Notes under the pieces: generated by a model
Told to the model about the DNA's origin: nothing
What the model saw: the letters and a program-made list of their open reading frames with translations, nothing else
Databases searched by the model: none
Part shown: piece by piece, positions 46,693 through 56,217 of the stretch
Layout: each line of letters begins with the position of its first letter
Numbering within the stretch: position 1 is the stretch's first letter
Translations under genes and position numbers: made by a program
Origin: Planctomyces sp.
GTDB lineage: Bacteria > Planctomycetota > Planctomycetia > Planctomycetales > Planctomycetaceae
Assembly (NCBI GenBank): GCA_019636235.1
Contig: JAHBXW010000001.1
Span: forward strand, 558,001-622,000
DNA: 64,000 bases
Direction of reading: 5' to 3'

Positions 46693-47562
46693 ATGTACGA
46701 CTTTTTCAGCAACCTCGATCGGCGCTGGATCTTTCTGGCGATGGGCTTGGCCGTCGCCATCCCTGTCCTGTTTCAGCTCCAGTTCCCCGAGTCGTCCTCC
46801 GCGCTGTCCGAGGCGTGCTTCACCGCCATTGAGGAACTGCCTCCGGGCTCGCGGGTGCTGCTGGCGTTCGATTTCGACCCGGCCAGCAAAGGGGAACTCG
46901 AGCCGATGGCGACATCGTTCGTCCGGCATTGCTGCGAGAAGAAGCACAAGCTGTACTTCATGACGCTCTGGCCGGTCGGCGTCCAGATGATCGACAACGC
47001 GATCGATCGCGTGATCCGGGCCGACTTCCCCGAAATGGTGTACGGCGAGGATTACGTGAACCTGGGCTACAAGCCGGGGTACGAGGGGGTCATCAAGGTC
47101 GTCGTCTCGGACCTGAAGAAGCTGTATTCCACTGATTCCCGCGGGACGAACATCGACCAGATTCCGATGTGCCGAAACCTGAAGAACATTCTGTCGATGC
47201 GGCTGATCGTCAATGTGAGCGCCGGATTCCCGGGCGCGAAGGAATGGATCCAGTACGCCGCCACTCCCTACAAGGAGCTGTCGATCGTCGCCGGCTGCAC
47301 CGGTGTTCAGGCGGCCCTGCTGTACCCCTACGTTCCCGACCAGTTGCCCGGCCTGCTCGGCGCCATCAAGGGGGCCGCTGAATATGAGCAACTGGTGAAC
47401 GCGGCCTACACGCCGGCGGACGCGACGCCGGTCGCCAAATACCTGGAAGCCAAACGCAGAATGGGTCCGCAGTTTGTCGCCCACCTGCTGATGATTTTTC
47501 TGATCATTCTGGGCAACACGGTGTACTTCCTGCAGCGGGCTCAGGCACGGAGGCGGGGCTGA
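46693..47562 (+). CDS. Membrane-anchored protein with alpha/beta soluble domain, function unknown
   Basis: Protein of 289 residues. One helix near residues 13-29 and one at 262-280 anchor a roughly 230-residue domain that begins VLLAFDFDPASKGELEPMA and continues with alternating strands and helices (LYFMTLWPVGVQMID, VIKVVVSDLKKLY, LIVNVSAGFPGAKEW, LSIVAGCTGVQ). The pattern suggests a Rossmann-like fold, but no nucleotide-binding loop is evident. The ATG at 46693 was chosen, with a TTG at 46681 possible. Its stop codon overlaps the next start by one base, so the two are coupled. Confidence 0.82.
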   Translation: MYDFFSNLDRRWIFLAMGLAVAIPVLFQLQFPESSSALSEACFTAIEELPPGSRVLLAFDFDPASKGELEPMATSFVRHCCEKKHKLYFMTLWPVGVQMIDNAIDRVIRADFPEMVYGEDYVNLGYKPGYEGVIKVVVSDLKKLYSTDSRGTNIDQIPMCRNLKNILSMRLIVNVSAGFPGAKEWIQYAATPYKELSIVAGCTGVQAALLYPYVPDQLPGLLGAIKGAAEYEQLVNAAYTPADATPVAKYLEAKRRMGPQFVAHLLMIFLIILGNTVYFLQRAQARRRG

Positions 47563-48443
47563 TGGATCGCCGGAAACTGTGGGCGGCCGCCTGGCTGGCG
47601 TTCGCGATCTATCTGTTGTACCGGGCGACGCTCGGGGCCGGCTCGACGTACGTCATGGAGTCGGACAACGGCAACTGGGTCTACGCCGATCCGGTGGAAT
47701 ACGTGGCGGGGGGCGCGGTCTTCAGCCCGATTCGCACGCTGGGCGTGTGGATCGCGGCGCTGCTGACGCTGTGCGTCCTGTCCTACATGTACCGCGACAA
47801 CCCGTACTACCGGTTCGCCGAAGCGGTGATCGTCGGCGTCTCCGCGGCATACGCCATGGTCGTGGCCTTCTGGTCGGCCCTCATTCCGAATCTGTTCGGC
47901 GAACTGTGGCCGGCGTTCATCCAGTCCTGGGCGATTCCCGGCCTGTCAGCCGAACACCGGGAGAACTGGTGGTTGTCCTTCATTCCGCTGGTGCTGGGCG
48001 CGATGCTGTTGTGGCGCCTGGCGCCGCGGGGCTCGTGGATCGCGCGGTGGCCGCTGGCGTTCATCGTGGGGACGACGGCCGGCGTGCGTCTGATCGGTTA
48101 CATCGACGCCGATTTCGTCAGCCAGATCCGCGCGACGATGCTGCCGCTGATCGTCCGGACGGCCGAAGCCGGGACCATCGACTGGGGCCAGTCCCTGCAG
48201 AACACGCTGATCGTGTTCGGGGTGCTGAGCGCGTTGGTCTACTTCCTGTTTTCCGTCGAGCACAAGGGGCTTGCCGGCCGCGTCGCGCGGGTGGGGACGT
48301 GGGTGCTGATGATCGCCTTCGGGGCGGCGTTCGGATACACGGTCATGGGACGGATCGCGCTCCTGGCGATCCGCTTCGAGTTCCTGTTCGACGACTGGCT
48401 GTGGCTGATCGACCCGCTGGAGCGTCGGGACGGGATTCTGTAG
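47562..48443 (+). CDS. Polytopic membrane protein, function unknown
   Basis: Protein of 293 residues with about eight hydrophobic helices (among them LWAAAWLAFAIYLLYRATLG, VLGVL-type helices and RVARVGTWVLMIAFGAAFGY). Loop features are NGNWVYADPVEY after helix one and GLSAEHRENWW. It matches no transporter or enzyme family I recognise. It begins on the last base of the previous gene (TGATGG), so it almost certainly works with the anchored and repeat proteins before it as one membrane complex. Confidence 0.82.
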   Translation: MDRRKLWAAAWLAFAIYLLYRATLGAGSTYVMESDNGNWVYADPVEYVAGGAVFSPIRTLGVWIAALLTLCVLSYMYRDNPYYRFAEAVIVGVSAAYAMVVAFWSALIPNLFGELWPAFIQSWAIPGLSAEHRENWWLSFIPLVLGAMLLWRLAPRGSWIARWPLAFIVGTTAGVRLIGYIDADFVSQIRATMLPLIVRTAEAGTIDWGQSLQNTLIVFGVLSALVYFLFSVEHKGLAGRVARVGTWVLMIAFGAAFGYTVMGRIALLAIRFEFLFDDWLWLIDPLERRDGIL

Positions 48444-48546
48444 GTCTTCGTCGCTCGCGAAGCGTCGGTCGATAGTGTACCTTTGGATAGTCGCTGCGGA
48501 AGGCGCCGCGCGGACTGTCCCTTCTCGCACGGACCGAATCGACCAC

Positions 48547-51276
48547 ATGCCGATCCGTCGCAACTTCCTCTGCTGGACGCAACCGGCGCTCCCCGCCGTC
48601 GTCCGCGATCTGCAGGCGTCCCGTGGCCAGTCCGGATTCCTCGACCTCTCGGACCTCGTCGTCGTCACTCCCTCCTCGGGCGCGGGACGGCGGTTCCTGG
48701 AACTCCTTGCTGAAGCCACCGATGGCCGCTGCGTCCCGCCCCGCACGATCACGCCCAAAGACCTGCCCGAGCTTCTGTACGTTCCCAAACGACCCTTCGC
48801 GTCCGAACTCACTCAGGAACTCGCCTGGGTCGATGCGCTCCGCAGTTCCCCCGCCGAACGCATCCGCCAGGTGACCGGCAACCCGCCGGCCGACGCCGAC
48901 ATCCGCGGCTGGATGACCGTCGGCCGGACGCTCTCCCGTTTGCACCGCGAACTCGCCGGCGACGCGTTCGATTTCTCCAAGGTCGCCTGCTGTCCGCTGC
49001 TCAGCGACCTTGCCGAGCGGGACCGCTGGCAGGCGCTCAGCGAGGTTCAGGCCGCCTACCTGAGGCGGCTGGACGATCTCGGCCTGTGGGACCTGCAGAC
49101 CGCTAGGCTGGTGGCTGTCGAACATCGGGAATGCGCATCGTTGATGTCGATCGCGCTTGTCGGAACCGTCGACATGAACCGCACTCTGCGGCAGATGCTC
49201 GAGCAGGTGACCGGCGATATCACGGCTTACATCCATGCGCCCCGTGAAATGTCGGACCGGTTCGACGAGTTCGGGATTCTCCGGGCCGATCTCTGGCTGG
49301 AGGCGCCGATCGATTTGCCCGATGACCGGCTGCGGCTGGCGGACGGGCCGGACGACCAGGCGGCGGAAGTCGTCCGGGCGCTTGCGGCGCTGCCGGAGCG
49401 ACGGCGGGCGGACGAGATCGTCATCGGCCTGGTCGACGAGGAACTCGCGCCAGCCGTCCGGGAGGCGCTCGCGGCCGAAGGCATCGCCTCCCGCTGGATC
49501 GGCGGGCGGACGGTGCAGCAGACGTCCCCCTGGTCGCTGCTGGACGCCATCGCCGACTGGCTGGATGACGATCGCGCCGTATCGACCTGCAGCCTCGTGC
49601 GTCATCCGGACGTGTCGCGCTGGCTGGATTCGCGGGGACTGTCGTCGGACTGGCTGTCCAGGCTGGACGCGTTCGTGGCCGGCCGGGCGCCGCGTCGGCT
49701 GACGGCATCGGACGCGAATCCGGAAGTGGCCGGCCTGTCGGCCGAGGTCCAGGCGTGGCTGCAACCGCTGCGCGGCGATGCGCGGCCGCTGGGAGAATGG
49801 GCGACTCCCATCGCCCGGATACTGAGCGTGATCTACGGGCGCCAGACATTCGACATGGAGCAGCAGGCCGATCGCCATGTCGCCGAGGCGCTCCAGTCGC
49901 TGACTTCGGCGTTCGAGGAGCAGTCCGACATTCCGGAATCGCTCTCGCCGGCGGCATCGGCGGCAGCCGCCATCCGGTTGGCGCTGGAGTCCTGCGCCGG
50001 CGTCCTGCTGCCCCCCGATGTCGTTCCCGAGGCCATAGAACTCAGCGGCTGGCTGGAGCTGCCGCTGGATGATTCGCCGGTGACGATCGTGTGCGGATTC
50101 AACGAAGGCCTGGCGCCGTCGTCGTTGAACGGCGACCTGTTCCTGCCGAACAGCCTCCGCGAGCATCTCGGGCTGACGGACAACGCCCGCCGCTACGCGC
50201 GGGACGCCTACGCGGTCAGCGTTCTGCGGCAGTCCCGGCACACGGTGCTCATCGGCGGTCGCCGGACATCGGGCGGAGAGCCGCTGTTGCCCAGCCGCCT
50301 GGCGTTCGCCTGTGATCCGCAGACCATCGCCCGGCGGATTCGGACGCTGCTGCGCCCGCCCCGTTCGGAGTTCGATGCCGACGGCGCTCGCCGCGCCGCC
50401 GAGAAGCAGCAGTTCCAGGTCCCCCGCCCCACGCGGCTCTGCCCCGAGCCCAGGTTGTCGGTCACCGCGTTTCGCACCTATCTCGCGTGTCCGTACCGCT
50501 TCTACCTGCAGCACGTCGAGCGGCTCGAGGCGATTGAGGACCGGGTCGATGAGCTCGATCCGATGGTTTACGGAACGCTGCTGCACGACGTGCTCAACAA
50601 GTGGGGTCAGGGGCCGCTGGCCGCATCGACGGACGCCGCCGCCATCCATGCCGCGTTGCAGCAGTTGCTGCGGGAATCCGTCGGAGAGGCGCTCGACTTC
50701 GATCAGTCGCCGGCGGTGCGGCTGCAGATCGAGCAGGCCGCGCGGAGGCTGGAAGCCTTCGCGAACTGGCAGTCCCGATGGGCCAGCGAGGGCTGGCGGA
50801 TCGAGACGGTCGAGGCCAGCATCCGGCACGAGTTTCCGCTGTCGGACGGCCGCCGCCTGACGATCAGCGGCCGCATTGACCGCATCGACCATCGCCCGGC
50901 GACCGGAGAGCGTGTGATTTTCGACTACAAGACGGGCGAATCCGGCAAGAAACCGGAAGCCGCGCACTTCAGCGGCGGCCGCTGGTGGGACCTGCAGCTC
51001 CCCCTGTACCGGCTGATGGCGGAGTCGCTGGGCCTTCCGAAACTGGGTGTGCAACTGGGATACATTGTGCTGCCGAAGACGTCGACGGATGTCGGCGAGT
51101 TGATCGCCAATTGGTCGACGGAACAACTGGCGGACGCGGAATGCGAAATCCGCCGAGTCGCGGAGGCGATCTTCGTCGAGGGGGTGTTCTGGCCTCCGAC
51201 CAGCGAGCCTCCCGCATTCGACGACTGCGCCCCCATCTGCATGGAAGGCGTGTTTGGCCGCGAGACAGGAGTCTGA
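48547..51276 (+). CDS. AddB/RexB-like nuclease-helicase subunit with PD-(D/E)XK nuclease
   Basis: Protein of 909 residues. The N-terminal part is a helicase-like scaffold (WTQPALPAVVRDLQASRGQS at the start, DLVVVTPSSGAGRRF). The C-terminal nuclease contains FRTYLACPYRFYLQHVERL, YGTLLHDVL, GRIDRID and FDYKTG, the PD-(D/E)XK signature. In AddB the nuclease is held by an iron-sulfur cluster from four Cys; here only CPYRF and a C-terminal DDCAPIC pair are seen. It is followed two bases later by the AddA-like gene, the usual addB-addA order, for double-strand break processing. An earlier GTG start is less likely. Confidence 0.88.
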   Translation: MPIRRNFLCWTQPALPAVVRDLQASRGQSGFLDLSDLVVVTPSSGAGRRFLELLAEATDGRCVPPRTITPKDLPELLYVPKRPFASELTQELAWVDALRSSPAERIRQVTGNPPADADIRGWMTVGRTLSRLHRELAGDAFDFSKVACCPLLSDLAERDRWQALSEVQAAYLRRLDDLGLWDLQTARLVAVEHRECASLMSIALVGTVDMNRTLRQMLEQVTGDITAYIHAPREMSDRFDEFGILRADLWLEAPIDLPDDRLRLADGPDDQAAEVVRALAALPERRRADEIVIGLVDEELAPAVREALAAEGIASRWIGGRTVQQTSPWSLLDAIADWLDDDRAVSTCSLVRHPDVSRWLDSRGLSSDWLSRLDAFVAGRAPRRLTASDANPEVAGLSAEVQAWLQPLRGDARPLGEWATPIARILSVIYGRQTFDMEQQADRHVAEALQSLTSAFEEQSDIPESLSPAASAAAAIRLALESCAGVLLPPDVVPEAIELSGWLELPLDDSPVTIVCGFNEGLAPSSLNGDLFLPNSLREHLGLTDNARRYARDAYAVSVLRQSRHTVLIGGRRTSGGEPLLPSRLAFACDPQTIARRIRTLLRPPRSEFDADGARRAAEKQQFQVPRPTRLCPEPRLSVTAFRTYLACPYRFYLQHVERLEAIEDRVDELDPMVYGTLLHDVLNKWGQGPLAASTDAAAIHAALQQLLRESVGEALDFDQSPAVRLQIEQAARRLEAFANWQSRWASEGWRIETVEASIRHEFPLSDGRRLTISGRIDRIDHRPATGERVIFDYKTGESGKKPEAAHFSGGRWWDLQLPLYRLMAESLGLPKLGVQLGYIVLPKTSTDVGELIANWSTEQLADAECEIRRVAEAIFVEGVFWPPTSEPPAFDDCAPICMEGVFGRETGV

Positions 51277-51278
51277 CG

Positions 51279-54200
51279 ATGGCCGCGCCCCGCCCCCCTG
51301 CCGCTGATCCCGCCGCCAGCTCCGCCGCCGGATCGAGCTCCGACTGCGGATCAGACGGTGAAACCGCCTCCATCCGGATTGGCGACGGCCAGGTGCTGAT
51401 TCGCGCCTCGGCCGGTTCGGGCAAGACATTTCAGCTCTCAAACCGCTATCTCGCGCTGTTGCGGCGCTGCCCGCCGGAACGCATCCTGGCCGTCACGTTC
51501 ACCCGGAAGGCGGCCGCCGAGATCCTCGACCGCGTGCTGAACCGTCTGGCCGCGGCGGCTCTCGACGCGGAGGAACGTCGCAGGCTCGGATCGTTCATCG
51601 GCGACATCTCCGAGGAAGAGTGCCTGCAGTTGCTGGCCGGGCTGACCCGTCAACTGCATCGCGTCCGGATCGGCACGCTGGATGGCTTTTTTTCGCGGCT
51701 GGCGTCCAGCCTGTCGCTGGAGATCGGACTGCCGCCGGACTGGCGGATCGTCGATGAGCACGCGGACCGCGATCTGCAGCGGCGGGCGATCGACGCCGTC
51801 CTGCACGAACGCAACGGCCAGTTCGTCGGCCCGCTGGTGAATCTGCTCGCCAAAGGGGACTCGCCGCGCTCGATCGGCCGACTGATCGAGGATGCGGTCG
51901 CGAATTTTTATGACGTCTCGCGTCTCGTCCCCGCCGCAGCCTGGTCCCGCATTCCGCAGGGGGGAGTGGTCTCGGGCGAAGAGTTGCAGGCTCTCATCGC
52001 CCAGGTCGCGGCGCTTCGCCTGCCTCCCGGCGGCCAGCTCGCGAAGGCCCGCAACAAGGATCTGGCCCTCATCGAAGTCGGCGACTGGCTGTCGTTTATG
52101 GGCAGCGGCCCCGCGGCCAAACTGCTGGCCGGCGAGACGAAGTACTATCGCGCCGAGCTGCCGGAAGAACTCGTCGCCGCCTATCGGGCGCTCCTCGCGC
52201 ATGCCCGCGGCATCCTGCTCAAGGCCTGGTCGGAACAGAACGACGCGACGCGGCAGCTGCTGGACCGCTATCACGAGGCCCGCCGCCGACTGCTGCTGGA
52301 GACGGGCAGCATCCGCTTCAACGACGTCGCGTCCGCGCTGGCGGAACGCGTCTCCGCGATCGACGGCCCGACGCTGGTCCACCGGCTCGACATGGACCTG
52401 GACCACATGCTGATCGACGAGTTTCAGGACACGTCGCTGAACCAGTGGCGGGTGCTGCGGCCGTTTGTCGAGGACGTCGTCCAGCGTCCGCGGGGTACAT
52501 TTTTTTGCGTGGGGGACGTCAAGCAGGCGATTTACGGCTGGCGGGGAGGCGTGGCCGCGCTGTTCGACAAGGTCGCCCGCGAGACGCCCGGCATCCAGGA
52601 ACAGCAGTTGAATGCCAGTCGCCGTTCGTCGCCGCCGGTCATAGAGGCCGTCAATGAGGTGTTCCTCAATCTGTCGCGACACCTGGAACTCGGCGAGATC
52701 GGGACGCACGTCGACGACTGGAGACGGGCCTTTCCCAGGCATGCCACCGTCAACAACCACCTGTCCGGCTATGTTCGGCTGGAGTCCAGCGACTTGCTTG
52801 AGGGGAACGCGGACGAGCATCGGCTGGCGTGCAGCGCGCGGGCGGCGGACCTGGTCGCGGAGCTGATGCAGACGCACCCGCGGGCGACGATCGGCGTGCT
52901 GGCCCAGCGGAATGCCGTCGTGGCCCGGACGATGTACGACCTCGGACAGCGCGGCATTCTGGCCAGCGAAGAGGGGGGCGTGCCGATGACGAACTCCGCC
53001 GCCGTGCAACTCGTGCAATCGGTCCTGCGGTTCGCAGACCACCCGGCGCATTCGATTGCGCGGTTTCATGCAGCGCATTCGCCGCTCGGTCCGCTGCTGG
53101 GCATCGAGGCGCAGATGTCGGACAAGTCCGCGCATGCCGCGGCGCTGGCCATCCGCGAGGAACTCGCCCGCACCGGCTACGAGGCGGCCGTGGCGCGGTG
53201 GGCGGCGGCGCTGAGGCCGCTGTGCAATTCCCGGGAGTGGAGCCGGCTGCGTCGTCTTCGCGGGCTGGCCGCGGCCTGGCAGCCCGAAGCGACGCTCCGC
53301 TGCAGCGACTTCGCCGACCGGATCGACAATGAGAAGGTCGAGGAGCCGTCCGAAAGCCGCGTCCGCGTCATGACGATTCACAAGGCCAAGGGGCTGGAGT
53401 TCGACATCGTCATCCTACCGGACCTCGACACCAAACTCTGCGATGTCCCCGCTTACGCCGCCTGCGGCCCCGGTCCCGCGGAACTGCCCGACACGATCCT
53501 CGTCTATCGAAATCAGGCGCTCACGGCCCTGTTGCCGCCGGAGCTGCAGCGCGCCGTCGAAGAGCAGCAGCGGACCGGTGTCCAGGAATCGCTGTGCTGC
53601 CTGTATGTCGCCATGACGCGGGCGGCGCATGCGCTTTACATGATTGTCCGGCCGCAGCCGGCCAGGGACGGCAAGATCGGCAAGCTGCCAGCCACCGCGG
53701 CGGGCCTGCTGCGAGCGACGCTCGCCGACCGGCCCGATGCGCCCCCCTCCGCCCGGCTGTACGAATGCGGCGATCCCGAGTGGCGTCAGCCGCTGACGGT
53801 CGATGGGCTCGGTTCCGAAGACGAAGCGGCTCGTCCGGTCAAACCGGCTCGGCCGCTCCTTCTGCCCCTCGAAGGCGGACGACGGCGACGACGCGAGGCC
53901 GTCGCGCCATCCGCGTCAATACGCAGCCTGAAGGTCTCCGGCGACCGGCTGCTGTCCCTGTCCGCCAGCGAATTCACCGAGCGCGGCAGCCTGTGGCATG
54001 CCTGGTGCCAGGAGATCGGCTGGCTGGACGATGGCTTGCCGCCGCGCGATCGGCTGCTGGAGATCGCCGCCCGCGTCCGCATCGGCGGGGGACCGTTCGA
54101 GGAGGATCTGGACGCGTTCTTGACGGCCATCGGTCGGCCCGCGATCCGGGCCGTCCTGTTGCAGTCCCGTTACCGTCCCGAACAGGCGGGAAAACTGCCC

Positions 54201-54533
54201 GCCGCGCTGGGGGCCGTGTGCCGGCAGGAAGACTTGCGGCTCGCCTGTCACACCGAACGGCGGTTCACGCTGATCGATGGCGACCGGCATCTTTCCGGGA
54301 TGATCGATCGGCTGGTCGTTCTTTCCCGGGGAGAGACGCCCGTGGCCGTGGAAGTGCTGGACTTCAAGACCGATGCCGGCGGAGACGCCAGCGGCCGCAG
54401 CGCGGCCTACGAGGAGCAATTGCGGTTGTATGCCCGCGCGGCGGCCCGCAGCCTGGGTCTCGATCCCGGCGTCTCGGGCGCGACGCTGGTGTGGCTGGCG
54501 ACCGGAACGGTCCGCAATGTGCCGGTCAGGTAG
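51279..54533 (+). CDS. AddA-like UvrD-family helicase-nuclease
   Basis: Protein of 1084 residues. It has helicase motif I ASAGSGKTFQLSNRYL, motif Ia TFTRKAAAE, motif II LIDEFQDTS, motif III-like GDVKQAIYGWRGG, and motif V VMTIHKAKGLEFD followed by YVAMTRA. The C-terminal nuclease has GMIDRLVV, EVLDFKTD and YEEQLRLYARA. It unwinds DNA 3'-5' and cuts one strand, with AddB cutting the other, to prepare breaks for RecA. The ATG at 51279 follows the AddB stop by two bases; longer frames only overlap AddB. It is slightly shorter than the typical AddA of about 1200 residues. Confidence 0.92.
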   Translation: MAAPRPPAADPAASSAAGSSSDCGSDGETASIRIGDGQVLIRASAGSGKTFQLSNRYLALLRRCPPERILAVTFTRKAAAEILDRVLNRLAAAALDAEERRRLGSFIGDISEEECLQLLAGLTRQLHRVRIGTLDGFFSRLASSLSLEIGLPPDWRIVDEHADRDLQRRAIDAVLHERNGQFVGPLVNLLAKGDSPRSIGRLIEDAVANFYDVSRLVPAAAWSRIPQGGVVSGEELQALIAQVAALRLPPGGQLAKARNKDLALIEVGDWLSFMGSGPAAKLLAGETKYYRAELPEELVAAYRALLAHARGILLKAWSEQNDATRQLLDRYHEARRRLLLETGSIRFNDVASALAERVSAIDGPTLVHRLDMDLDHMLIDEFQDTSLNQWRVLRPFVEDVVQRPRGTFFCVGDVKQAIYGWRGGVAALFDKVARETPGIQEQQLNASRRSSPPVIEAVNEVFLNLSRHLELGEIGTHVDDWRRAFPRHATVNNHLSGYVRLESSDLLEGNADEHRLACSARAADLVAELMQTHPRATIGVLAQRNAVVARTMYDLGQRGILASEEGGVPMTNSAAVQLVQSVLRFADHPAHSIARFHAAHSPLGPLLGIEAQMSDKSAHAAALAIREELARTGYEAAVARWAAALRPLCNSREWSRLRRLRGLAAAWQPEATLRCSDFADRIDNEKVEEPSESRVRVMTIHKAKGLEFDIVILPDLDTKLCDVPAYAACGPGPAELPDTILVYRNQALTALLPPELQRAVEEQQRTGVQESLCCLYVAMTRAAHALYMIVRPQPARDGKIGKLPATAAGLLRATLADRPDAPPSARLYECGDPEWRQPLTVDGLGSEDEAARPVKPARPLLLPLEGGRRRRREAVAPSASIRSLKVSGDRLLSLSASEFTERGSLWHAWCQEIGWLDDGLPPRDRLLEIAARVRIGGGPFEEDLDAFLTAIGRPAIRAVLLQSRYRPEQAGKLPAALGAVCRQEDLRLACHTERRFTLIDGDRHLSGMIDRLVVLSRGETPVAVEVLDFKTDAGGDASGRSAAYEEQLRLYARAAARSLGLDPGVSGATLVWLATGTVRNVPVR

Positions 54534-54556
54534 GCCCAGCTCCGGACGTCAGAGCG

Positions 54557-56053
54557 TCACTCGGCAGCGGAAGCGGCCTGCTCCTGCAGATGGCTGACGA
54601 CCTCCCAGGCCGCCTTTGGCCGCCCTTCGCCATCGACCAGACCGGCGTGCGGATAGCGGTGCGGCATCGAATCGTCGAGATGCGACAGGAACACGCCCGT
54701 CACCGCCGGCTTGGCCAGCAGCAACGACAGATAATCGTGCAGCCACACGGCCTGCGAGCGTTCGGACCAGGGCGCATGCTCGGCCGATTCCACTTCCAGA
54801 TCGACATCGGCCAGACCATCCCGCGATTCCGCGGACGGGCAGGCCAGCGTCACGTGCAGCTGGATGCTCAACTGGCTCCACAGGTCAATCAGACGCGACA
54901 GCGACAGCAGGTCCCGTGACAACGAGCCGGCCGGCTCATAGGCCATCGCGATCTCCAGGTTCACGCCGGTCAGCCCCAGATTCGATCGCAGCAGCGCGTC
55001 GACGAACTGGAACGGGGACAACCGATGCTGCCCGCGGGCCTGATATTCCCCCCAGGGCTGATCGATCCGGATGAAGAAGGCTCCATCGCTCTGCGTATGG
55101 ACGGCGGATTCCAGAATCCGGGCCACCAGCGCCAGCCGATGATCCTCGGACAGCGCCAGGGCGCCGCCCGTGTTCGGATGCGCGGCGACTTCCCACACGC
55201 GAATCGCGCCGGAATACCGGCCGATCGCCGTCTCGATGTAGTCGCACACAAAGCTGGGCAGGTTGAGGACGTCGTTCTCCCACGTCTTCAGCCACTCCGG
55301 CAGGCCGCGCGGACCCAGGTCGATCAGCGGGCCTCCGCGGAGCACCAGCCGGCGGTCGAGCGCGTACGAAACCATTCGGTCCAGCGGCTCCCAGTCGTAC
55401 TGCCCTTCCACCGGTTCGATGTTCCGCCACTCGATGGGAATCTCCGCGGCCGAGAAGAGCTGCGGAAACCGTTCCCACATCGCGTCCCCCTGCGGCCAGG
55501 GTTCAAGCCGGCAGCCCAACAGGCTGGGCTTGTGTCCGGTGACGGCTTTCCGCGTCGCCTGCCGCTGAACGATATAGGCCTTCGTCAGCGCATCGGCCGC
55601 CGCGAACGCGTACTGCAGGCACTCCTGCGCGAACCGGCAGGTCTGCGACAAATCCGACTGCGCGGCGCTCGCCCGCGCCAGCAGTTGAAACGCCCGCTGC
55701 TGGGCCTGTTGATAGCCCTCGGGAAGGACCATCCGCAGCTGCTGCCAGATCGCCGCCTGGTCCCGGACTTCGGCGAGTTTCCCGCGAGCCAGCTCCAGCG
55801 GCAGCACATAGGGCTGCTCCCGTTCGGGAAGCGACGTGGTGCTGACTATCGCCGACCCGCGGCCCGGCACCTGCCAGGGGACGTGCAGCTTGCCGCTTTC
55901 ATGCTGCTGGCGACGGCAGGACAGCACCCGGCCGTCGTACTCGACTTTTGTGGGATGCACGCGCCCGTCATACGCGCTGATGAACGCGCGATGGCCATGC
56001 CGCCAGTCAGGAGGCGCTTCGAACGGATCGACGAAAAAACGCAGCAACCCCAT
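54557..56053 (-). CDS. GH10-like TIM-barrel protein (endo-1,4-beta-xylanase family), cytoplasmic
   Basis: Protein of 498 residues. The C-terminal 320 residues resemble family 10 glycoside hydrolases: EWRNIEPVEGQYDWEPLDRM is the typical opening, WEVAAHP offers the acid/base Glu, VNLEIAMAYEP the candidate nucleophile, and GVFLSHLDDSM the last strand. The N-terminal 170 residues are a planctomycete-type addition with no known fold. No signal peptide is seen, unusual for a xylanase, so the substrate and location are uncertain and it may be a divergent or non-hydrolytic member. It converges with addA. The start at 56053 (MGLLRFFVDPFE) was preferred over a longer Arg-rich frame. Confidence 0.75.
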   Translation of the reverse strand: MGLLRFFVDPFEAPPDWRHGHRAFISAYDGRVHPTKVEYDGRVLSCRRQQHESGKLHVPWQVPGRGSAIVSTTSLPEREQPYVLPLELARGKLAEVRDQAAIWQQLRMVLPEGYQQAQQRAFQLLARASAAQSDLSQTCRFAQECLQYAFAAADALTKAYIVQRQATRKAVTGHKPSLLGCRLEPWPQGDAMWERFPQLFSAAEIPIEWRNIEPVEGQYDWEPLDRMVSYALDRRLVLRGGPLIDLGPRGLPEWLKTWENDVLNLPSFVCDYIETAIGRYSGAIRVWEVAAHPNTGGALALSEDHRLALVARILESAVHTQSDGAFFIRIDQPWGEYQARGQHRLSPFQFVDALLRSNLGLTGVNLEIAMAYEPAGSLSRDLLSLSRLIDLWSQLSIQLHVTLACPSAESRDGLADVDLEVESAEHAPWSERSQAVWLHDYLSLLLAKPAVTGVFLSHLDDSMPHRYPHAGLVDGEGRPKAAWEVVSHLQEQAASAAE

Positions 56054-56217
56054 CCAACGCTCTGGCTGTGATCCGAACCCGGAATGGCGATCAGCATCTT
56101 GCCGAAGGCAGGCCCCAGCGCGGCTCATCCGGTCTGAGCCGAATTGCAGTGTATCCCCGGCCCCGGCGATTACCAATCCTCGGCGGGCAGCGGACTTCCG
56201 CGTCGCCGCTCAATTCG

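Noticed and set aside
48343-51441. A 1032-residue minus-strand frame opposite the AddB gene
   Set aside because: It is rich in Arg, Gln and His with no domain or signal, and mirrors a clear plus-strand nuclease gene. High GC creates such long antisense frames.
51438-53381. A 647-residue minus-strand frame opposite addA
   Set aside because: The plus strand has complete helicase motifs; the antisense frame has none.
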